Assembly (NCBI GenBank): GCA_938003885.1 | Contig: CALKWT010000065.1 | Span: 1 to 13,309 of the forward strand | DNA length: 13,309 nt | Source of the DNA: an uncultured Balneolaceae bacterium | GTDB taxonomy: Bacteria > Bacteroidota > Rhodothermia > Balneolales > Balneolaceae | Direction: 5' to 3' | Part shown: positions 1 to 7,838 of the stretch, in pieces | Numbering within the stretch: position 1 is the first letter of the stretch | Layout: every line of letters begins with the position of its first letter | Translations under genes and position numbers: made by a program | Notes under the pieces: model-generated | The model's database searches: none | Told to the model about the DNA's origin: nothing | Seen by the model: only the letters and a program-made list of their open reading frames with translations

Positions 1-531
1 TTCCAGTTTCCGGAGAATGTCCGAATCCTGATTCTTTACCCGGCGGACAACGCATTCAACGCCCGGTTCCAGTGAGCTCAATTTTCGGGATTTAATCTTC
101 GGCATTTTTCCATCCTTGGTCGGAATCGGATCGCCGTGGGGATCTACGGTCGGGTGATTCAGCAGCTCGGCAATCTTATCTTCAAATTGCTCGGAAATAA
201 CGTGCTCCAGTTTTTCTGCCTCATCATGCACCTCATCCCAGGAGTAGCCAAGCATCTCCTTCAGATAGAGCTCCAGGAGGCGGTGATGCCGGATCATCTC
301 CAGTGCAATCTTCTCGCCGGAATCGGTAAGGGTGGTCCCGTAGTACGATTGATAGTTCACCATTCCCAGCTTTGATAATCTTTTCAGCATATTGGTGACC
401 GATGCATTGGTAACATCCATCTCCCTGGCCAGACTGGTCGTGGACACCCCTCCCTCTGCCTTCTGCTCCAGCTTGTAAATCGCTTTGAGATAATCTTCTA
501 TCGACTGAGTATGATCTTTGTTACGTGCCAT
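1..531 (-). CDS. DtxR/MntR-family metal-dependent transcriptional regulator (3' end outside window)
   Basis: The frame is open from an ATG at 531 to the window edge: 177 codons with no stop, so the C-terminus is missing. An N-terminal winged helix-turn-helix (about residues 8-70) is followed by a metal-binding/dimerisation domain (about 75-140) and the start of an FeoA/SH3-like domain (from about 150). Aligned by eye to the family, ligand-like residues are D13, H83, E87, H102, E106, E109 and H110. DtxR and IdeR have Met and Cys where this protein has D13 and E106. Asp and Glu at these places are typical of manganese-sensing MntR proteins, so a Mn(II)-responsive repressor is favoured over an iron sensor. 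That is an inference from the ligand set. The start has no Shine-Dalgarno sequence. The gene lies 50 bp after the thioredoxin-like gene on the same strand and may be its operon partner. No target operator was identified. Confidence 0.9.
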   Translation of the reverse strand, partial: MARNKDHTQSIEDYLKAIYKLEQKAEGGVSTTSLAREMDVTNASVTNMLKRLSKLGMVNYQSYYGTTLTDSGEKIALEMIRHHRLLELYLKEMLGYSWDEVHDEAEKLEHVISEQFEDKIAELLNHPTVDPHGDPIPTKDGKMPKIKSRKLSSLEPGVECVVRRVKNQDSDILRKLE

Positions 532-581
532 GTGATGTAGAATGAACGGTGAATACTTCAGGAAATCCCTGGAGTTCAGGG

Positions 582-1100
582 CTATTTTCCGCTCTGCCGG
601 CTGGTTGAGTAGTCTTGAAAGGTCTGACTTCGAAAGGCATCACTGCCAACAAAATTGAGCAGTGTTGAGAAAACCTCCGGCTCCAGAAATCCGGGCTGAA
701 CTCCGATAATCGCTCCCCGGTCATCCAGAAAATAGGTAGTAGGAACACTCTCATTCTGAAGCGCCCTTGCAAACTCCGCCTCCGTCAGCTCCTCCCCCAG
801 ATAGTTGATCATCCCTTCCCCCTCGATATCGATTTTTACGAGATAGAAGTACTCTTCAATCGCTTTCTGCACCTCTTCGCTCGGATAGACAGTGCTGTGC
901 ATCCTCTGGCAATAGGGGCACCAGGTGGCGTAGACATCGACCAGTATCTTTTTGTCGGACTGAGAAGCCCGCTCCAATGCCTCTTCCATGGATATCGCGA
1001 CATCTTCATCCGTCGTCTGGGCTTGTACCGGCCTGTGAACCAGTGCAGAGCAGAGCAGCAAAAAAATCAAAAATGTGTAGAATCTCATCGTTTTCATCAT
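582..1100 (-). CDS. Secreted thioredoxin-fold protein (CPYC active site)
   Basis: The product has 172 residues. The N-terminus is a signal peptide with a hydrophobic core at about 7-21 and a plausible cleavage after VQA (27/28), so the mature protein should be periplasmic. The thioredoxin fold is shown by a WCPYC active site (C61, C64) preceded by a hydrophobic strand (about 52-58), and by the conserved cis-proline in a VPT motif (P120) followed by a strand ending in DDRG. It resembles the SoxW/thioredoxin-like periplasmic oxidoreductases: a thiol-disulfide exchange protein whose partner is unknown. CPYC is the glutaredoxin/reductant type of dipeptide. Three ATGs are possible (1100, 1097, 1088); the first is listed and none has a clear ribosome binding site. 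The gene begins 28 bp after the stop of the membrane phosphatase gene, so the two are probably co-transcribed. Confidence 0.88.
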   Translation of the reverse strand: MMKTMRFYTFLIFLLLCSALVHRPVQAQTTDEDVAISMEEALERASQSDKKILVDVYATWCPYCQRMHSTVYPSEEVQKAIEEYFYLVKIDIEGEGMINYLGEELTEAEFARALQNESVPTTYFLDDRGAIIGVQPGFLEPEVFSTLLNFVGSDAFRSQTFQDYSTSRQSGK

Positions 1101-1128
1101 GTTATTATGTATACAGTTCTCTATCTGA

Positions 1129-3696
1129 TCATTTTTTCTTGATGACGACCATTGTCATATCATCATGCTGTTCTGATTTCTCTTCAAACTTCTGAAGATC
1201 ATCCTCAATCTTCTGGATGATCTTTTTAGCAGGGAGATGGTGATGTTTCTTGATCAGATTAAACAGCCTTCTGTCTCCATACACCTTGTTGGTCTTGCTT
1301 ACAGACTCAACCACACCATCTGTAAACAATATAATCAAATCGTTCTGTTTTAAATGAATTTTCTCTTCAGAAATATGTTTCAAAAAGGTTTCATCGTCGG
1401 TCATCCCGATCGCCAGCCCCTCCGGTTTATGTTCATGCAGGGTTTTGGTCTCGTAATCGAAATAGAGCAGCGGATTATGGCCCGCTCGTGAAAAGGAGAA
1501 GGTCCCCTTCCTCGAATTCAGCACCCCGAAGATCAGCGAGACAAAGGTGCGCCGGTCTGCATTTTTGCGAAACAGCTTGTTGGTCTTTGAGAGTACATCG
1601 ATGGTGGATGTAAAGTCGTTGCAGAGAGAGTGCAGAATACCTTTGGCAAACGTCATGTAGAATGCGGCCTGAATTCCTTTTCCGCTCACATCCCCGATCG
1701 TAACAGCCACGGAGTCATCCTCCAGCCGGATAAAATCGTAATAGTCTCCGCCGGTTTCATGCGCCGGCTTACAGATCGCTGCAATATCGAAACCCTCCAC
1801 CTGCGGCGTCCGGACAGGAAGGAACGATTGCTGCACCTTCCGCGCGATCTGCAGCTCCTGCTTAATGCGGTCATCCTGGGCGATCTCTTTAATATATTCA
1901 GGCACAAAGTCGGGCAGCTCCTTGGTGTCGGCCCCCCGAAAAATCATGACCGCACCAAGAACCAGGCCGAGAACGGTAAGGATCAGGAACAGATAGAAAC
2001 TGAAGGCATCGGGTGAATTTTCCGTCACCCAGCCGGTCGATGTAGATACCGCCATTCCAAACACAAAGAGGGAGATAAAGACCGTCAGGAAATCTTCCCG
2101 GTAGTAGATCCAGCCCATCAGGATCCCGGTGATGGCAGAGATAATGAGTGAATTCAGAGTCGGGCCCGTCTCTATCGGAAACGGGCCGATCAATACAAGG
2201 ATCAGAGCAGGGACAACGATCATTAACAGTTTTGACCGGGTCGCCTCCTTCAGCAAGCCTGCAAAAATCAGGAACACCAATTGGGCAATGATCAGGGCGA
2301 GAAAAAAGTGACCCAGGATTTCAGACAGGAACGACAGATAAGACACGTAATAGTGGAAAACGTCTTCTGAACCGGAAATGAAGGCATTGGGCAGATAGAG
2401 GATGGTGATCACCCAAAGTGCTGCTATGATAAAACCGTAAGCGATTCCTTTCACCAGATTGAGGCCGAACCCGATGTTGGAAACCATTCCGACCCGGAAA
2501 AAGTCGACAGTCATCAGTTTCTCCCGCCACGCTTTCCGTGTGACCGAGTCTGCAATCGCTGTCACAATAAAGAAGACGACAGATGTGAGGGCCGCAATCA
2601 ACCCGACCGGCACAAAAACAGCGATGATCTCGAGCCAGCCAAAGTCCTGGAAGTCCAGGTTCATCTGGTAGGTAATCTGCAGAAAGAAGATAAAGGGAAC
2701 AACAATGCCGCCCAGAACCGCACCCAGGACAGCGACCCTCATATCGATCAGGCGTCTCTGAAATCGCGAAAAAAGGAGGCTCAACACCCAGATACCGGCA
2801 ATGATAAAGGTGACCACCCTCAGGAACTGGAAGGTAATCTCCAGGGTTTGATCCGATTCAGGGCCCAAATCAAAAGCGTAGGTGAGTTCAAAGAGCTGTC
2901 CGGAAGGCAGCACGACGACCGATAATTCCACTGGAAATTCAACAAACTCGCTCTCCGACACAAAATTGACACGGGCGATGCGAATAGAACCACGGGTGCC
3001 CGCTTCAATCGATTCCGTTTTAAAAAACTCTTCAGGCCAGAGGCTCTGTTTCAGGTAATCTCGTGCAAATTCCTCTGCGTGTGATGCGCCAAGAATAATA
3101 TTCTCACCGAAAATAGTCAGCCCCTCTTCTCTCCGGTTCTGAGTGTTAAAAATCTGGAACTGAATATCTGAAATCTCATCAGGTATGATCACATCCGGCT
3201 CATTGTCCAGCATCGCTTGCAGCACCGGTGCAATTTTGTACTCAGGCACGATATTCTCCTCATTTTCAAAAGCCATGAGCCGGCCATCTTCGGAAAGTCT
3301 CATGTCGATGGACTTGGTTACATTATCGAAAATGGGAGAGGTGGACTCGTCGACAAACCGTTCCCCGGTTTTGATCTGGGCCTGCCAGTAATATCCCGGA
3401 TTCAATCTCCGGATCTGCGGATTGGAGAAGTACTCCCCCAGATCGGTTCTCAACTGGAGCGAATCCAGGAGTGCCCTGTTGGCTTTGAACTGGATATGGG
3501 GGGGATAACTGTGTGCATAACCCAACTCTCTGAACTTCGAAATGGAAATCTCCCTCGCAGCCTCTTCCTGAAGGGAGACATCTGCATGGCTTTCCGGATG
3601 TGCTTCTTTGATAAACCAGAAAAAAAGTACTGCAGCCACAGCACCGGCAACCACCAGCAGAATATCTTGTTTTAAAGTATCGCTTCCCGGAATCAA
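1129..3696 (-). CDS. Polytopic membrane protein with C-terminal SpoIIE/PPM serine/threonine phosphatase domain
   Basis: The product has 855 residues. One membrane segment (about 12-29) precedes a roughly 260-residue presumably extracytoplasmic region (about 30-290) without a family I recognise. About nine further hydrophobic segments lie between residues 294 and 586. A short helical linker (IKQELQIARKVQQSFLP) then leads into a PPM/SpoIIE phosphatase domain (about 630-855). Metal-binding acids are all present: D651 in GGDYYD, D669 in GDVSGKG, D793 in FTDG, and D845/D846 in HDDMT, so the enzyme should be active. Family members dephosphorylate STAS-domain anti-anti-sigma factors in partner-switching pathways; no such partner lies in this window. 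The only suitable start is a TTG at 3696, because an in-frame stop lies just upstream (3706-3708) and the next candidate falls inside the first membrane segment. It probably heads an operon with the thioredoxin-like and DtxR-type genes. Confidence 0.9.
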   Translation of the reverse strand: MIPGSDTLKQDILLVVAGAVAAVLFFWFIKEAHPESHADVSLQEEAAREISISKFRELGYAHSYPPHIQFKANRALLDSLQLRTDLGEYFSNPQIRRLNPGYYWQAQIKTGERFVDESTSPIFDNVTKSIDMRLSEDGRLMAFENEENIVPEYKIAPVLQAMLDNEPDVIIPDEISDIQFQIFNTQNRREEGLTIFGENIILGASHAEEFARDYLKQSLWPEEFFKTESIEAGTRGSIRIARVNFVSESEFVEFPVELSVVVLPSGQLFELTYAFDLGPESDQTLEITFQFLRVVTFIIAGIWVLSLLFSRFQRRLIDMRVAVLGAVLGGIVVPFIFFLQITYQMNLDFQDFGWLEIIAVFVPVGLIAALTSVVFFIVTAIADSVTRKAWREKLMTVDFFRVGMVSNIGFGLNLVKGIAYGFIIAALWVITILYLPNAFISGSEDVFHYYVSYLSFLSEILGHFFLALIIAQLVFLIFAGLLKEATRSKLLMIVVPALILVLIGPFPIETGPTLNSLIISAITGILMGWIYYREDFLTVFISLFVFGMAVSTSTGWVTENSPDAFSFYLFLILTVLGLVLGAVMIFRGADTKELPDFVPEYIKEIAQDDRIKQELQIARKVQQSFLPVRTPQVEGFDIAAICKPAHETGGDYYDFIRLEDDSVAVTIGDVSGKGIQAAFYMTFAKGILHSLCNDFTSTIDVLSKTNKLFRKNADRRTFVSLIFGVLNSRKGTFSFSRAGHNPLLYFDYETKTLHEHKPEGLAIGMTDDETFLKHISEEKIHLKQNDLIILFTDGVVESVSKTNKVYGDRRLFNLIKKHHHLPAKKIIQKIEDDLQKFEEKSEQHDDMTMVVIKKK

Positions 3697-3945
3697 GATG
3701 TTGTATTAGCAGTGACATTTCAGACACAGGTAAAAGATGCCTCGACGGAGTTGATTACGTTGCCTGCCCTGAAAATAAAGTTTATTGTAATTTACTGACC
3801 TGTCTGCTCATTTTTTGGACACGTTCAGTCTGTTTTAATGCGGTTAAATATACAGCTAAATATTGACTATTTTGAACCTAATCCCCTGGTTGCGGATTAA
3901 AATTCAAACGGTTTTCAGCAACCTTTAATCAATAGATCCAGAAAT
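3697..3945. other. Divergent intergenic region between the phosphatase and NRDE genes
   Basis: This 249-bp stretch separates two divergent genes and must hold both promoters. It is A+T-rich compared with its flanks, especially at 3775-3875. A TACAAT-like -10 on the minus strand lies at 3784-3789, and a TATTTTG sequence on the plus strand at 3868-3874 recalls the Bacteroidota -7 element. Neither has a well-spaced upstream element, so no promoter is called. No hairpin or small gene was seen. Confidence 0.5.
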
Positions 3946-4764
3946 ATGTGCCTCATCGTTTTTGCTTACAAAATGCATTCAGATTATCCGCTTATTTTTG
4001 CCGGCAACCGAGATGAAATCTACGGCCGCCCTACGAAGGATGCCATGATTTGGCATACCGAACCGAAGATGGTTGCAGGCCAGGATCTGAAGGCCGGCGG
4101 TACCTGGGCAGGGATCAATGAGAATGGCCGATTTTCCGCAATTACCAACTTCCGGGACATCAAAAATATTCGTGCAGCAGCTCCGAGCCGGGGCCAGATC
4201 GTCAAGGACTCCCTGCTGACCCGCGAACCGATTGCCGTTTATATGGAAGAGCTGAACAAAAAGGCGACCCTCTACAACGGCTTTAATCTGCTGACGGGCT
4301 CCGCAGATGAACTGTACTGGCTCAACAGCGTCCGGCAGGAAGTGAAAGAGCTGGAGCCGGGGATCTACGGATTGAGCAACGCCTATCTGGACACCCCCTG
4401 GCCCAAATTGACCGCTTCAAAACAGGCGTTCGAACTGACTTTCTACGACAATCTGTTTGAACCAGCCCCCTATTTTAACATCCTGCTCGATCCGACGACG
4501 TACAGCCATGACCTCCCCGATACCGGCCTCTCCCCGGAGATGGAGAAAGCGGTCTCGGCAACGTTCATACAGACTCCCAACTACGGCACACGCTGCTCTA
4601 CCTTTATCAGAATCCACAGAAACGGCACCTTTCTTTTTGAAGAGCGAACCTACCGTCCGGGAAGCAGCGAGACAAACAGCCGAACCGTGGTGGAAGGAGA
4701 TACCGGCAAAAAAGAACTTAAAGTTGTTTCAGCCTCTGACGCGCCTGGCTCCTTACGTTTGTAA
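3946..4764 (+). CDS. NRDE/TANGO2-family protein
   Basis: The product has 272 residues. It opens with MCLIVFAY and carries the family's signature NRDE tetrapeptide (residues 21-24, in AGNRDE), then GGTWAGINENGRFSAITN, and a conserved GTRCST near the C-terminus. Cys2 would become the N-terminal residue after Met removal, as in Ntn-hydrolase-like proteins to which this family has been compared. Eukaryotic TANGO2/HRG-9 members are linked to haem handling and lipid metabolism; the role of the bacterial proteins is not settled, so no reaction is given. The length is normal for bacterial members. The gene is monocistronic in appearance: a divergent gene lies upstream, and the last 47 bp overlap the 3' end of the convergent TPR gene. 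Confidence 0.92.
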   Translation: MCLIVFAYKMHSDYPLIFAGNRDEIYGRPTKDAMIWHTEPKMVAGQDLKAGGTWAGINENGRFSAITNFRDIKNIRAAAPSRGQIVKDSLLTREPIAVYMEELNKKATLYNGFNLLTGSADELYWLNSVRQEVKELEPGIYGLSNAYLDTPWPKLTASKQAFELTFYDNLFEPAPYFNILLDPTTYSHDLPDTGLSPEMEKAVSATFIQTPNYGTRCSTFIRIHRNGTFLFEERTYRPGSSETNSRTVVEGDTGKKELKVVSASDAPGSLRL

Positions 4765-5923
4765 ACTCTCTCTGCCCTGAGACGATCGTGTAGTAGCGGC
4801 GCGCCTCATCGGTCTCCTGCAGCCTTTCCGACGCCCGCCCGGCATAGTAAGCTGCCATGATATTGATCGCCCTCTTGTCCGGATCAGAAAGTCTGTTTCC
4901 AATTTGATAGGAGCGTTCAAAAAGCTCTTTCGCATATTTCAGGCTGCCGGAAGAGAATTGGGAGCGGCCTGCCCAGAAGTAGAGCTCCGACTCCGTCACC
5001 GCATCCAGGCCGTTGCTCTTCCCGCCATCCCCATTGACGGTGCGGTCAAACAGGCTCATCAGCTCCCTGCCCCGGTTCATCTGATGGAGCGCCCTGAAAT
5101 AGAGCCTGCTATAAACTCCGTTATCCGGATATTTCTCTGTCAGCGTACGGAAGTGGATGAGCGCCCGGTCGGGACGGTTTTCATAATTGAGGTTGATGTA
5201 GGCCAGGAAGTAGGTCGCCTCAGGCCGTGTAAAGACGCCTCCGGCAGAAGCCAATTCCAGTTCCGCAAGCCCGGCGGCCTTGTCCCCTTCGGGGAGAAAA
5301 CGGGAGACCGACCTCAGGATCGGATAGTTCTCTGTGATGTAGGCCGAATAATATTTTTTAATCCCTTCTGCAAAATTGTTGTCGGGCAGATCCGGCATCA
5401 CTGTAATGAGCTGATCGTACGCCTGGTAGCCTGTCCGGCCGACCTGAAGACTCTGAAGCCACCCCTCCCGGTTTGCATGCATACGGGCGATGTAGCTGCT
5501 GGCCACTGCTCGGATGATCAGGGCATCGGCGTGCCCCGGTTCTTTTCGCAGAAGATTGGCCGCAGCATGGTCTGCCTTCGTCATCTGCTCCATAAACCGT
5601 TGGTCATTCGACGTGTCGTGAAGATCGGAGAGCACATCCCACCAGAGCTCCATGCCGGACCACAGCTCCCAGATCGGATGTTCGGGATACCTCACCCTCC
5701 AGAAATAGAGGGCATCGGAAGCGGCGCGGTTATCCAGATTGTAGAGGTGGTCGATAGCCACGACAGCATCCTCATTAAAACGCTCATCACGGATCAGTTC
5801 AACCGTCTGTGCCCGGGAGAGCTGCGGAAGAAGGGCAAAGCAGAGAATGCAGATCACAACAAACAGCGGACGCACCCGGCCACGAGAACGTGTGCAGACA
5901 GAAAACGGCTTCCTCATTCGCAT
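4718..5923 (-). CDS. Secreted tetratricopeptide-repeat protein
   Basis: The product has 401 residues. A basic N-terminus (1-18) and a hydrophobic core (20-33) form a signal peptide with probable cleavage after SRA (38/39). There is no lipobox, so a soluble periplasmic or surface-associated protein is expected. The rest is helical with TPR-like repeats, clearest at about 234-266 (alternating aromatic and small residues, ending EKYPDN), 312-342 and 353-385. TPR domains bind other proteins; no partner or enzymatic motif can be read here. Two in-frame ATGs (5923, 5917) sit after a strong GGAGGAG ribosome binding site. Its last 47 bp are antisense to the end of the NRDE gene. The gene stands apart from the pseudouridine synthase gene by 193 bp. 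Confidence 0.85.
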   Translation of the reverse strand: MRMRKPFSVCTRSRGRVRPLFVVICILCFALLPQLSRAQTVELIRDERFNEDAVVAIDHLYNLDNRAASDALYFWRVRYPEHPIWELWSGMELWWDVLSDLHDTSNDQRFMEQMTKADHAAANLLRKEPGHADALIIRAVASSYIARMHANREGWLQSLQVGRTGYQAYDQLITVMPDLPDNNFAEGIKKYYSAYITENYPILRSVSRFLPEGDKAAGLAELELASAGGVFTRPEATYFLAYINLNYENRPDRALIHFRTLTEKYPDNGVYSRLYFRALHQMNRGRELMSLFDRTVNGDGGKSNGLDAVTESELYFWAGRSQFSSGSLKYAKELFERSYQIGNRLSDPDKRAINIMAAYYAGRASERLQETDEARRYYTIVSGQREFTNVRSQARQRLKQL

Positions 5924-5927
5924 CAGA

Positions 5928-5934
5928 CTCCTCC
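5928..5934 (-). promoter_or_regulatory. Ribosome binding site of the TPR gene
   Basis: The minus strand reads GGAGGAG here, four bases before the ATG at 5923 and ten before the ATG at 5917. It supports this start region. It is notable because most starts in the window lack such a sequence. The spacing does not decide between the two ATGs. Confidence 0.7.
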
Positions 5935-6116
5935 AGAATTGAGAGTGGTTCAGGATCAGGGTATGCGGCCGCCGCCTCCATTCAGAGCCTCTTCTGCCGG
6001 AGCCGGTGTCCGCTTCCCTTGTGAAACGGACAGACTCTCTCCAAGGTATACAGAGACCCTTCAGATCTTAAAACTTTTACAATCCACCCCCTGCAAAAGA
6101 GAGTGGATGTCACGGC

Positions 6117-7382
6117 CTAATCCTCATCCTGATTGAAATCGAGAGGCTCCAGCTTCACCAGTTTTCGGAGATGATTCACCTCTTTGTTCTTCAGGTATCG
6201 CCAGCGGCCCACACGCAGATCCTTGTCGTTGAGCCCCCCATACCTGATCCTTTTCAGTTTGATGACCTCCGCTCCCAGGTGTCCTATCATCCTTCGGACC
6301 AGATGATTCCGCCCTTCGTGAATGGTGATGGTGATGACCCGGGGGTCCAGAGGATCCATTTTAACGGAGGATGGTTTCACCGGCCCGTCTTCCAGGGTAA
6401 TTCCCTCTTTCAGACTGCTGATTTCATCCTCCCCCAGTACCCTGTCTGAAGTCACCTCATACGTTTTCTTCACCTTATAACTCGGGTGCATCAGGCGGTG
6501 GGCAAGATCTCCGTCGTTTGTGAGCAGCAGCAGGCCCATCGTATTTCTGTCCAGCCGCCCTACAGGATAGACCCTGTGGCCGGTCGCATTTTCCACGACA
6601 TCCAGCACGGTTTTCCGATCCTTCTCATCATCCGTTGTGCTGATGGTATCTTTATCCTTGTTCAGCAGAATATAGATAAACGGTTCCAGTGAGATGTGCT
6701 GCCCTTCGACGGTCACCTTGTCCCCGGGCCGGACTTTAACGCCCAGTTCAGTCACTTTCTTTCCGTTGACGTTCACCTTCCCCGCGGCGATATAGTCGTC
6801 TGCATCTCTACGGGAGCAGAAACCGGCATGAGCGATATATTTATTCAGTCGTATCTCCTCTTCCAGATACTCCCTCTGGGGAACCCTGTCTGGCAGGCCG
6901 CTCGAAGCTGAACGCCCACGGGCATTTTTATACCCTCTGGCGGGGCGCTTCGGCCTCCGCCGTAAACCTGACGAGTCTCCGTGTTCAGAGTCTGAACGCC
7001 GGGCCCCTCTGCCCTGGCCCGGTCTGCCGGAAGGGGCACTGCCTGAAGGGCTACTATCTTTCCATCTGCCGCTTCGGCCCGTTTTAGAGCTTCCCCGCGA
7101 GCTCCCTCCGCGGTCCGGCCGATCCTCACGGCGAAACCCTCCGCCCTGCCCCGTCGTCCTGGCGCCGGCTCCTTCTGAAGAACCGCTGTCTCTTACCCTG
7201 CCGCCCCGTTCGGAGCTGTCAGCCCGTCCCGATCTGCCCGACTTGCGGAACCCTCTTCGCACGTATCTCTCCTGATCGGGTTTCTGGCCCTCAGAAGAGC
7301 CGGGCCGGCTGGATTTCCGCGGCCGTTGTGGACTCTTTCTTTTTTCCGGTTGGTCACCGGAACTGTTTTGACTGTCATTCAT
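6117..7382 (-). CDS. RsuA/RluB-family rRNA pseudouridine synthase with long disordered N-terminal extension
   Basis: The product has 421 residues. Residues 1 to about 170 are low complexity, dominated by Arg, Ser, Gly, Pro and Lys, with no expected fold. An S4 RNA-binding domain follows (about 177-225, starting IRLNKYIAHAG and containing CSRRDAD). The pseudouridine synthase domain (about 230-410) has the catalytic motif GRLDRNTMGLLLL with nucleophile D278, then the GDLAHRLMHP and KTYEV motifs and the late ARN-type segment GRNHLVRRM. RluB and its relatives convert a specific uridine of 23S rRNA to pseudouridine, while RsuA acts on 16S rRNA; sequence alone does not say which here. The catalytic part matches the family's normal length, so the tail is an addition. 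Basic disordered tails of this kind are known on rRNA-modifying proteins, and non-specific RNA contact is my inference. No Shine-Dalgarno sequence precedes the ATG. Confidence 0.92.
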   Translation of the reverse strand: MNDSQNSSGDQPEKRKSPQRPRKSSRPGSSEGQKPDQERYVRRGFRKSGRSGRADSSERGGRVRDSGSSEGAGARTTGQGGGFRREDRPDRGGSSRGSSKTGRSGRWKDSSPSGSAPSGRPGQGRGARRSDSEHGDSSGLRRRPKRPARGYKNARGRSASSGLPDRVPQREYLEEEIRLNKYIAHAGFCSRRDADDYIAAGKVNVNGKKVTELGVKVRPGDKVTVEGQHISLEPFIYILLNKDKDTISTTDDEKDRKTVLDVVENATGHRVYPVGRLDRNTMGLLLLTNDGDLAHRLMHPSYKVKKTYEVTSDRVLGEDEISSLKEGITLEDGPVKPSSVKMDPLDPRVITITIHEGRNHLVRRMIGHLGAEVIKLKRIRYGGLNDKDLRVGRWRYLKNKEVNHLRKLVKLEPLDFNQDED

Positions 7383-7535
7383 AAGTAGAAAATTCTTTAT
7401 TAACCATCTTGTTTAATAGGCGGGCCGTCTCCGTACCCGCTCTCCGCCCTGTTCAGGTGAATGCCATCACCGTCATTCTCATTGTTACATGGCTCCCGGG
7501 GTGCGGAGATCGGAAGCCGGAGGCGGGAAACCTGT

Positions 7536-7838
7536 TTAATTGTCAGATTCCGGGCGCTGCCGCTTTGCGGGGTTTGGCGGAACCGGATCCACGCCGAAGG
7601 TGCCCCAGGGGTGGCACTTGCCTATCCGTTTCAAGCCGAGCCAGACCCCCCGGATCACCCCCCACTCCACGATCGCTTCCGCCATATAGCGGGAACAGGT
7701 GGGGTGGTGGCGGCAGCTCTGGCCGAGAAGCGGAGAGAGTGTAATCTGATATAATCGTATTAGTTTTAATAAGATCCAGCTTGTTGCAATCGATATGGCG
7801 TTAACTATCGATCTCAAACGTGGTTCCCCCTTTCCCAT
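7536..7838 (-). CDS. yidD: Membrane protein insertion efficiency factor YidD
   Basis: The product has 100 residues and shows the family's core: LIRLYQITLSPLLGQSCRHHPTCSRY, followed by WGVIRGVWLGLKRIGKCHPW and the terminal DPVP. Conserved cysteines include C42 and C48. An amphipathic or hydrophobic N-terminal helix (about 11-34) places it at the inner face of the cytoplasmic membrane, where the family assists YidC/Sec-dependent insertion. The ATG at 7838 would make it overlap the end of cysS by 38 bp; a TTG at 7817 would shorten the overlap to 17 bp. YidD is often encoded beside rnpA and yidC, but here it follows cysS, so it appears to be co-transcribed with folE and cysS. A 153-bp gap without a clear gene separates it from the pseudouridine synthase gene. 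Confidence 0.93.
   Translation of the reverse strand: MGKGEPRLRSIVNAISIATSWILLKLIRLYQITLSPLLGQSCRHHPTCSRYMAEAIVEWGVIRGVWLGLKRIGKCHPWGTFGVDPVPPNPAKRQRPESDN

Noticed and set aside
3863..3868. TTGACT as a -35 box for the NRDE gene
   Set aside because: No -10-like sequence occurs at the right distance downstream.
4904..6136. Long plus-strand open frame opposite the TPR gene
   Set aside because: It is antisense to a gene with a signal peptide, TPR repeats and a strong ribosome binding site, and its own product matches no family.
7456..7471. GGTGA / TCACC hairpin between yidD and the pseudouridine synthase gene
   Set aside because: The stem is only 5 bp with no T-run on either strand; expected by chance.
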